Shown one piece after another: positions 56,019 to 64,000 of a DNA stretch of 64,000 nt. The stretch is from Pogonophryne albipinna. Taxonomy: Eukaryota > Chordata > Actinopteri > Perciformes > Artedidraconidae. The position numbers and the translations under genes are program-made. The stretch covers positions 185,401 to 249,400 of the forward strand of contig JAPTMU010000091.1 in assembly GCA_028583405.1 (NCBI GenBank), written 5' to 3'. The notes below the pieces were generated by a model. It had not been told where the DNA came from. It saw only the letters and a program-made list of their open reading frames with translations, and searched no databases. Positions within the stretch are counted from its first letter, which is position 1. Each line of letters begins with the position of its first letter.

Positions 56019-57461
56019 CAGAGGTGGTATACATATAGATATTTACTAGAGTAAAAGTAGAAGTACTCAGATCTTGTTCTTGAGTAAAAGTAGAAGTACT
56101 CAGATCTTGTTCTTGAGTAAAAGTAGAAGTACTCAGATCTTGTTCTTGAGTAAAAGTAGAAGTACTCAGATCTTGTTCTTGAGTAAAAGTAGAAGTACTC
56201 AGGTCTTGTACTTGAGTAAAAGTAGAAGTACTCAGATCTTGTACTTGAGTAAAAGTAGAAGTACTCAGGTTTTGTACTTGAGTAAAAGTAGAAGTACTCA
56301 GATCTTGTACTTGAGTAAAAGTAGAAGTACTCAGATCTTGTACTTGAGTAAAAGTAGAAGTACTCAGATCTTGTACTTGAGTAAAAGTAGAAGTACTCAG
56401 ATCTTGTACTTGAGTAAAAGTAGAAGTACTCAGATCTTGTACTTGAGTAAAAGTAGAAGTACTCAGATATTGTACTTGAGTAAAAGTAGAAGTACCAGAG
56501 TGTAGGAATACTCTGTTACAGTAAAAGTATTCAAAATGTTCCTCAAGTGAAAGTAGAAAAGTATTCTCATCAAAATATAGTGAAAGACAGTAAAAGTAGT
56601 CGTTGTGCAGATTGGTCCATTTCAGAATAATATATATGATATGTTTTATAATGATTGATCATGAAAGTGTTCTCAAAGCTGGTGAAGGAGCAGCTAGTCT
56701 GAATGGCTTTGTAGACTGCAGGGTAGCTGGTGAAGGTGCAGCTAGTCTGAATGGCTTTGTAGACTGCAGGGTAGCTGGTGAAGGTGCAGCTAGTCTGAAT
56801 GGCTTTGTAGACTGCAGGGTAGCTGGTGAAGGAGCAGCTAGTCTGAATGGCTTTGTAGACTGCAGGGTAGCTGGTGAAGGTGCAGCTAGTCTGAATGGCT
56901 TTGTAGACTGCAGGGTAGCTGGTGAAGGTGCAGCTAGTCTGAATGGCTTTGTAGACTGCAGGGTAGCTGGTGGAGGTGCAGCTAGTCTGAATGGCTTTGT
57001 AGACTGCAGGGTAGCTGGTGAAGGTGCAGCTAGTCTGAATGGCTTTGTAGACTGCAGGGTAGCTGGTGAAGGTGCAGCTAGTCTGAATGACTTTGTAGAC
57101 TGCAGGGTAGCTGGTGGAGGTGCAGCTAGTCTGAATGGCTTTGTAGACTGCAGGGTAGCTGGTGAAGGTGCAGCTAGTCTGAATGGCTTTGTAGACTGCA
57201 GGGTAGCTGGTGGATTTACTCCAGGTGGAACTAAAGTCTGATTCAACACTTGATTATATTTCACATCATTCATCCAGATCTGAGAAGTAACTAAAGGGAT
57301 GAAATACATGTAGTGGAGGAAAAGTACACCATGTACCTCTGAACTGTAGAGGAGAAGAAGAACAAAGTAGCAAAACATTGAAATACTTAAAGTACAAGTA
57401 TCTCTAAATTGTACCCAAGTATAGTACTTGAGTTTATGAACTTAGATACTTTACACCACTG
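56019..57461 (+). mobile_element. Non-autonomous hAT element with two internal satellites (best copy)
   Basis: The 1443-bp element has ends CAGAGGTGGTATA and CTTTACACCACTG. The flanks GCTATAAA (56011-56018) and GCTATACA (57462-57469) match at 7 of 8 positions. Inside are about 13 units of the 33-bp repeat (56048-56500), then 11 units of the 48-bp repeat (56681-57208), then single-copy sequence that includes one unit of the 36-bp repeat amplified at 1195-1695. The open 16-residue repeat frame is a by-product of the 48-bp period. Confidence 0.92.
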
Positions 57462-57469
57462 GCTATACA

Positions 57470-58680
57470 GATAGAAAGACTAAGCCTTGCACAGAGGCAT
57501 GAAAATACATTTCCTCAACAGTGCTGCCAAAATTATAAACTGACTGCTACACAATTAAAATAAATGCTTTTATATAGTTCTACTAGATGTGACTCTTTGG
57601 CGTTTCTGTTATTATTACCTGCTGCTTTAGTTGCTCTGACTGCTAAACTCCTCTGTTATTCCTAAACCGATATTCCGTGGGGTCAGGGGTCGGGTCCTTG
57701 TCACCTTTTTCATACCTGATGACTTTGCCTCCCTGACTGCAGTTGCTTTAGCGAGTAGAAGCTAGTAAGCCTACTATTTGATTTGTTTTAGATAGGCACT
57801 ACATGTTTCATATGCAGACCTTATTTTCCTGTTCCATGTTGTTGGAGTAAACACAGTAGTGGTGGCTTAAAGCCCACCTCTGCTCCGCGCCGTCCGTTAG
57901 ATGAGCCTGGTCAGATTTAATAAGAGAAGGAGTTCAAAACACCGGCATAAAAGTTATAACAATAATCTGATTTTAATGGTAAAAAACACAATACGAAATA
58001 CAGAGTGCCCTGTAACAGAGCACTCCGGGCTCCCCGCTCCACTGCCGTGCGATACAGGTATCGGGACCAGCCAGTCAGAAACAGGGGACGCATTTTGCAT
58101 GAATAAACAACAGTATATATGGACATATTTGGAGCGGAGATGTGAGATGTCTCTTCCGTCCCATTTTACTCCTCAGCGAATCAGAGTTCTGGGAAAAAGT
58201 ATTTTTCTTCTGAACAGAGCGTGAGAGCCTCGGAACTAGACAAGGTCAGAATCTCTTTTTATCTTACACCTGGGTTAACTCCTTTACTTTCCCAGGGAAG
58301 ATTTCACACAAACTATTCTTTCCCAAAACAATCAAACATTGTACACAGAGATATTAGTATCAAACATTGTACACAGAGATATTGGTGCTTGAGATTATAC
58401 TGGCCCCAGGAAGAACCTTGAATAAGAACATGTGCATGTGCTGGTGGGGGGAAAGTGTATGTGTGTGTGTGTGCTGATATCTGGGTCAGTGAGTGTAAGT
58501 GTGTGTGCTGGAGACAGGAGGTGTAAGTGTGTGTGTCAGGGTATCTGGGTCATTGAGTGTAAGTAAAAAGGGTTATATATATATATAGGATTACTTTAAA
58601 ACAGTCCCAAATAATACATGTTTACTTCAATACAGTTTAGAACAATATCTGTTTGCTTTAATGTTCAAATAAACCATTTT
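57470..58680. other. No gene seen
   Basis: Interior of the larger hAT-like element. Short TG/GTAAGTG repeats lie at 58440-58570 and a TA tract at 58575. No coding exon is recognised. Confidence 0.3.
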
Positions 58681-59180
58681 CAGTGGTCATTTTTTTTGGT
58701 CATGGAAAATTAGGTAAAGGTCATTGAGAAGTCATGGAAAAGTCATTGAAAATCATTGGTGAAAACGTGTATGAACCCTGTTATGTACATTACATTACAT
58801 CACATGTCACTTTGTCAGAATAAGTGAGAAATGGATTTAACTTCTGTTAGACAGCTATATGCCGTACATTTTTGCATACATTCACAGTAAAAATGTTAGT
58901 CATGTTCTGTATACATACTAACATATAAGGGTATACTTAGTGTGGTTACTCCATGTTTACTAGCTATAACATTAACGTCACATCACTCTTTTTCACTTCT
59001 TACTCAGTCAGCCAGAGTGCAGATATCACCATTAGATTCACAAACCTGAAGCATCATCCATTTCTTCACTGCTGGTGATGACATTGTTGTCAGCTGCTGA
59101 TACTGCTGCTGCTGCAGCGTGTGGCGCCTGCTTCAATGACAATAACTTTCTAATATCCATAACTGTATAGGCTATTAGCT

Positions 59181-59357
59181 TAAAACTCGTCTGCTTTCCT
59201 CTTCCAGAGGGCCACCTCCCCTTTCAGGGTCTCCACCTTCTGCTCCGCAGCATGGCGGAGCCTCAGCTGCCGCACCAGCAGCTGGAAGCAGCGCCACAAC
59301 ACCTGTAGCCCTCGGGCGTACAAAGCCTGGCGGCCCACCGAGACATCCAAGATGGAA
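59181..59357 (-). pseudogene. Terminal exon of an unrecognised gene, helical and charged
   Basis: On the minus strand an acceptor TTATTTGCAG is followed by YSILDVSVGRQALYARGLQV, LLVRQLRLRHAAEQKVETLK and GEVALWKRKADEF, then a stop. The Leu/Arg/Glu-rich pattern suggests a coiled coil, like the tails of Myb/SANT-like transposon proteins. I do not recognise the family, and upstream exons are not found. Confidence 0.4.
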
Positions 59358-59744
59358 TACTGCAAATAAACAACACATTTACACATAAATCAGAAAACTA
59401 TTAACAACCATTTAGACAGTGATTCTTGAGACATGGGGCTGCACCCCCCTAAGGGAACCCCAGAGCCACCCCTGAAATTGAAGATGTTTTTTTTTTAAAT
59501 ATAAAGTGCAAAAGCACAACTGAAGTACAGCCAACTGACGGCCTGTCAGGAGAGGGAGAGGAAGAGGGATGCTCCCTTTATTATTCTTATATTATAGAGT
59601 CATTATCACATCTTTTTAAAGCTCACTATGACATGGCTTAGTTGAATTCACGATTCTGATTGCTCAATTCAGAACACGTGACACGTTGTTAATCCAGAAC
59701 AGACGGACCGCTGTCAAGGACTTATTGACCGTTGTTAAGGACGC

Positions 59745-60233
59745 TCACATCTGCACAAAGAACTCCGGTCGATTGAACTGTATACAGTTTGGCTTTTCGA
59801 ACTGACGAGACAAGAGCGACAACAAAACAGCGGAGAAGTAACGGGCAGAAACCGTTCTTTTTACGCAGCGGTCCAAATAGACATCAAGCGGCAAAACATA
59901 TTCAGTGTGCAGTTCCTTTGGCATTGGGGCAGGGATATCTACATACTTTCCAAGGTTTGACATCATGAATTGTGCTACTTTTAAACCAAGCAACGATGTT
60001 TTCAAATCTGTAATCAAAAAGCTCCACCTTCCTGCCGTTGCTGCATATTTCAAACGGTAACAACGGACTATTTTTCTTTGCGGATGTCCATTTAAATAAA
60101 TACAACTATTTTTTAAATCGATAAAAACATTTTCTAAATCCATAACAGCATTTAAATTAATATTGGAAGTCATATCGTTACTTTGTTGAGAATGTGCCCA
60201 TGTAATAAGCAGGATAATGTGCAGCGACTTCAT
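59745..60233 (-). CDS. Unrecognised 162-residue open frame, present twice in the window
   Basis: The open frame begins MKSLHIILLITWAHSQQSND, which resembles a secretory signal. It contains FENVFIDLKNS-like sequence, ITDLKTSLLGLKVAQFMMSN, LGKYVDIPAPMPKELHTEYV and YLDRCVKRTVSARYFSAVLL. A copy with strong DNA similarity lies at 62313-62520 on the same strand, truncated. Both copies keep the PMPKELHTEYVLP part open. The repetition suggests a transposon-encoded or otherwise multi-copy gene. No function can be given. Confidence 0.4.
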   Translation of the reverse strand: MKSLHIILLITWAHSQQSNDMTSNINLNAVMDLENVFIDLKNSCIYLNGHPQRKIVRCYRLKYAATAGRWSFLITDLKTSLLGLKVAQFMMSNLGKYVDIPAPMPKELHTEYVLPLDVYLDRCVKRTVSARYFSAVLLSLLSRQFEKPNCIQFNRPEFFVQM

Positions 60234-60239
60234 GCAGAT

Positions 60240-62100
60240 CTAGATCCCTCCGCTACGCGTCGGGCTCCTGATCTGCCTGTCGGGTGTTCTTTTCCCCTCG
60301 CTGCACATTATCCCTTACATAAATACTTTTGTCATTTCAATGTTTTACTTACAATGAAGAGTTGGCCCTCTCCTCGGAGTGTCTACGCCTCGCTGTCCTG
60401 CAGTTGAGGGATTTTAGATGGAGAATCCATTTTTTCAGCCTAAAAACACAACACATTAACACTTCACATTAACTAATGCAAAGTTAGCTCTACACAGGTC
60501 TAAGCTGTGGACCTACACATTAATACTTAAGTAAATATTAATTAATTAATTAATACTGTTTCTTGTCAAAGCAATGATAAACCTGTGAGTTGGATGTAGA
60601 ACAGTTAGAATCAATATAGATGTTTTTATTTTAAAGTAAATTCAGATTGAACATAGTAAAAACATGTAAATTATAGTTTCCCTCCAAAGAAAAAACATGA
60701 CTTATAGTGAAAACCACCTTGAATGAGGGGATAATCCAAACTATAACATATAATAATTACCCTGTATCAACAATGATGCAAAACAAGTGACATTTTACCT
60801 TTTTTAGAGACATTTAGCAAAAAAAACGCCTCTGGAATTATCTGGGAGTATTTACCTTAGTGCTAATTCAGACGCCTGGCTTTAGACTTCTGTTTTCTTT
60901 CAGTAAAAATGGTTAATATAGCTTAGTGCGTCAGTTAGCTGAGTTTCTTCCCGTTAAGTGGGTATGACACATTAATAGGTTGTTAAATAATAAGGAGACT
61001 GTCGGGGTTAACAGCTTAAACATGACAATAGCGCCAAAATCAACTCTACACATGATGTAATTCATGCTAATTATACATAACTAAGCGCAAGTGGAGGCTG
61101 CAACGCTAAAGTAAAGAAGAGCACCTTACCCTTTGCATGCGAAGAGAGAAATGAGGGAGAGAACTAACGTTCACAGACGTCAAGTTATGATGCGTTCAAA
61201 CGCCATTTGTAAAATACATTCTTTCGCCCAAAACTTCTAATAATTTCTGAAATAAATCTGCCTGCATATAAACTCAAGGAACTATTGGATTTTCATTCAT
61301 AAATTGCTTTGAAAATAATAATTATTAACGTTAGTATTTCTTTTTTATGCTCAGGGCTGGTAAGGCCTATAGATTTCAACAGGAGTTTCAACACAAGCGT
61401 TTTTGATTGGCTGTTTGTCTTTGTGGTAGTTTAAAAATAAATAGCTTTTTTGAATACTTGTCTGGTTGGCTGTTCGATTTGAAAATGATGCAGTATTTAA
61501 ACATTCGTCAACAAGAAAAAACCACAAAGCCAACATGGATTCCCATGGTAAATTGCATGTCACTTGTTAGAGAAATTGCCGAATTTAGATTAATGTTACT
61601 TGTTATTAATTCATATGTGCTTGTTTTAGGGGTGCCTGATAGAATATGATTGAATGTATTTAACTAATTGAAATGATCTTTTTAGATCAAACTGGTGTGC
61701 TACACTGCAGCAGGACAGACCTTCGCGGTGAGGAAAGGTAGGCTGCTTTAATATTGTTTGCAATAAAATTTGAATTACAAACTTATTATTTTTCTAGTGT
61801 TTCTTTTAATGTTTCGTGCAAAGTTTCTATATATACAAGAGTGCAGAAGCCCTTTTCGGTGTCTGGGAGTATTTGCTTTACGCTGTGCGCGCTCCCGCGA
61901 GGTGCAGTGGACATGCATTACACCGCGCTAACAGTCCCCTGTTGACGAGCGTGCTTTTCCATATGCTTACTCGTTTAGCAGTGAACAGTTGCTTAACTTG
62001 GACACACAACTTATGAAACTATTTACAAAAACATGAATATGGAGGTTGCAAATGTACTTTACACGGTTTATGGATAACAGATCAAAAGAAAGAATAGAGG
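60240..62100. other. No gene seen
   Basis: A/T-rich sequence. 60358-60434 could be a small minus-strand first exon (MDSPSKIPQLQDSEA) with a GTAAGT donor, but a stop codon interrupts it. 61826-61855 (TATATATACAAGAGTGCAG) is a fragment of the duplicated block at 50450. Nothing else is recognised. Confidence 0.3.
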
Positions 62101-62120
62101 AACATACGTTGGTAACATTA

Positions 62121-62582
62121 AATAAATTTATAAAACGGACAAGTCAAATCAAGCAATCTGATTGGTTCTTACCCGTGATATACTGAGCGTATACCACGGG
62201 TAGAATTGTAAGTTACTTTTCACAACAAATCAGTATCCCTCCGTGTCTGAGAAAAACAGTATATCGTTGGGCTGAAAAGCAAACTGCTTGCAGTTTGCTT
62301 TTCATACTGGAACAAGAAAGCAGCGGAGAAGTAACGGGGCAGAAACCCTCATTTTTACGCAGCGGTCCAGACATAGACATTAAACGGCAAAACATATTCA
62401 GTGTGCAGTTCCTTTGGCATTAGGGCAGGGGTATCTAGATACTTTCCAAGGTTTGACATCATGAGTTGTGCTACTTTTAAAGCAAGCAACGATGTTTTCA
62501 AATCTGTAATCAAAGAGCTCCGCAAAAACACTATCGACCAATCAGATTGCTTGATTTGACTTGTCAGTTTTATAAATATATT
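62121..62582. repeat. Inverted repeat around a truncated copy of the 59.8-kb frame
   Basis: The arms 62121-62166 and 62537-62582 are almost perfect reverse complements (GACAAGTCAAATCAAGCAAT). Between them lie a palindromic piece, TACCCGTGATATAC with GTATACCACGGGTA (about 62172-62204), and the second copy of the unrecognised frame. A related palindrome half (GAGCATATACCACGG) is at 63260. This is probably a small mobile element or its remains. Confidence 0.6.
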
Positions 62583-62669
62583 TACATTTCTTCCGTTACA
62601 AAACAAACTTACAAAGCATAAAATAGAAACATTTAAGATTAACTTCGACCTCCGGGGCGGGTCTTACTA

Positions 62670-63042
62670 TGGAGGAGTGGATTGAGGAGTGCCTATCTCC
62701 CGAAAAAAAAAGCACCTAAACGACGACATGCAGAGCTACGTGAAGAGCAGGTAGACCAACTGGAAAAGTAGCACCATTCAAAAGCTTTCTGATGCAGGTC
62801 TTGAAACAAAGCAGATAAATTATGACCGTTAGTGGCCACAGGTGCGAAAGCTCTCTCCAGAGCTACTGGAAGCCGAATCTCGGGGACCGGAGAAAGTGGA
62901 GCAATATTCTCGCCACGCCAAGCAACAGCCTAGAACAACCTCAACCTATACAAGTAACCTCGTAAGCCATTCTACTGATGCTGGACAGTTTTTCAGTGGC
63001 TGCACAATAAACGGTAACATACAAATTAATGTAAATAAATAG
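62670..63042 (+). pseudogene. Remnant of an unrecognised transposon-type gene
   Basis: MEEWIEECLSPEKK opens at 62670 but is soon stopped. A later frame reads [20 protein letters not shown] and ends SGCTINGNIQINVNK before a stop at 63040. Short Cys/Asn-rich endings of this form occur in multi-copy fish genes, but I cannot assign the family. Confidence 0.35.
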
Positions 63043-63321
63043 CCAACTAATGGATCAACGCTCTCTGTCTAATATGTTCGCTAGCTGTTAGTGTTGTTGC
63101 ATAGCAACCACCTCGCACTATGTTTTGTGCAGAAGGCAACGGAGGGACTATTTTATTTTGAACATCATTATTTACTAATAAAAACTATTTAAATTAGAGT
63201 GTGTATTTTTCTTTCATATTGCCACACTTGGTAACCGTTTTATCCTTAGCTGTGATATAATGAGCATATACCACGGCCTGTCGTGAGCTATTGCTTAAAT
63301 ATACAATGATTATAAATATTT

Positions 63322-63775
63322 TTAAAAGCCTGGTTTGTTCCCTTCAAAGATTGTCAACCCAATGCTTGCTTCATAAATTAATGTATGTATTTCAAACTTT
63401 ACAAAGTTCTTCTGCTGCGTTGGCAGTCTTTGAAGGGAAGGAAGCAGACTTTGGAGGAAATGCTCATCCTCTGAGAGTGGGGCGGCAGGCAGAGCACCGG
63501 ACCCCCGTGTCAGGGCCTCAAGGAGGCGTTCATGCACCTCATTTTCATTGTTTACATTCCTGGGCCTTTTTCTTCCTGCAAGATCAAAAACAAATAGCAT
63601 CTTTTAGTGAAGGTACAGCAATGCATCAATACAATAAAATGCAATCAAAACTGTCATTTACATACCCCTGGTGCTCTGCCTACACCACTAGGTCCTGCAG
63701 GGGCATCAGTGGGGACAGCAGCAGGGGCATCATCATGATCCTCTGCCTCACTGCCCTCTGAAAACTCATGTTCAT
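63322..63775 (-). CDS. BESS-motif protein gene, last two exons
   Basis: On the minus strand, exon 63775-63666 encodes an acidic stretch (DEHEFSEGSEAEDHDD, then Pro/Ala-rich) and exon 63575-63322 encodes KRPRNVNNENEVHERLLEAL and then SEDEHFLQSLLPSLQRLPTQ QKNFVKFEIHTLIYEA in two adjoining pieces. The second part fits the BESS protein-interaction motif found at the C-terminus of MADF-domain DNA-binding proteins. Acceptors (TTTACAG, CTTGCAG) and the GTATGT donor are good. The MADF domain would lie beyond the window. Such genes are often the accessory gene of PIF/Harbinger transposons, so it may not be a host gene. Confidence 0.65.
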
Positions 63776-64000
63776 CTGTAAATATTGAAAATATTAGAAA
63801 GATGTATTTTGTATTCCATTGAGGCAAATATAATAATGAGATAGTAAAATGGAACAGGTAATGTAATTCTAGATTTTGTGAGAATACAACTTTTTACAAT
63901 TGCACTAATTATTATAATTACTTGTTGATAAATTAAGCAGTTATCGCCCTGATATTCTCTTAAACTTTGATTTTTACATTTTTTTTGTAGATATTCTGTA
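63776..64000. other. No feature recognised at the window end
   Basis: A/T-rich sequence, probably intron of the BESS-motif gene. Confidence 0.3.

Larger units (their letters stand above)
55456..58780. mobile_element. hAT-like element, host of a nested hAT
   Basis: The left end CAGGGTTCGTACG and right end CGTGTATGAACCCTG are inverted repeats. Next to both ends are repeated TGGAAAAGTCATGGAAAT-type sequences. The flanks GTTAATAG and TTATGTAC do not match, so the target duplication is lost or the ends belong to two copies. The complete hAT at 56019-57461 lies inside. No transposase frame is visible. Confidence 0.6.
55317..58890. repeat. Direct ~78-bp repeats bracketing a 3.4-kb insertion
   Basis: GTCAGAATAAGTGAGAAATG through ACATTCACAGTAAA occurs at 55317-55395 and again at 58814-58890, with only a few differences. 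The interval holds the 55456-58780 element. Either a local duplication preceded the insertion or the repeats are part of a larger element. Confidence 0.7.

Noticed and set aside
57901..58224. 107-residue open frame
   Set aside because: No domain, splice context or repetition supports it; it lies inside a hAT-like element.

Overview
This window is nuclear DNA from a teleost fish. One ordinary host gene is visible: MED4 (Mediator subunit 4), seven exons on the minus strand, 16738 to 8876. Everything else I can identify is repeat or transposon DNA of kinds typical of fish: hAT-type elements with 8-bp target duplications, TTAA-flanked elements, a CACTA/EnSpm-like element, a Gmr1-type Ty3/gypsy retrotransposon, a CR1/L2-like LINE, tRNA-type SINEs and many satellites. 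The MED4 sequence and this repeat set suggest a spiny-rayed teleost, but I cannot name the species.

Region 1 (1-8.3 kb) is intergenic repeat DNA. Its main part is a TTAA-flanked element (3120-6000) holding 29 copies of a 67-bp unit, with a hAT element inserted exactly in its right terminus. Region 2 (8.3-16.8 kb) is MED4. Five of its six introns contain satellites or transposons. Intron 2 carries about eleven extra copies of the exon 3 splice acceptor, and the 3' untranslated region carries a second copy of the last coding segment.

Region 3 (18.4-46.2 kb) is a nested transposon complex. Exons of a ULP1/SENP-like cysteine protease gene lie at 18.5-19.2, 27.4 and 46.1 kb, and their splice phases still fit. 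The first gap is filled by a THAP-domain transposon (19226-27351), whose own gene is interrupted by the Gmr1-type element (20053-24813). The second gap contains a 12.3-kb CACTA-like element (27878-40220) with a TNP2-like transposase and a DUF4806-like companion gene. That element holds at least five younger insertions. The second gap also holds a zinc-finger gene fragment, an intron-split D,D35E integrase and a Myb/SANT-like gene.

Region 4 (46.2-64 kb) is more repeat DNA. It includes a (CA)n compound minisatellite, several hAT elements, a 19-bp satellite, duplicated blocks, an unrecognised open reading frame found twice, and exons of a BESS-motif gene on the minus strand near the end.

A recurring theme is that short single-copy segments inside transposons, or at a MED4 exon boundary, have been amplified in place into tandem arrays. 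All calls are from reading the sequence; no searches were run.
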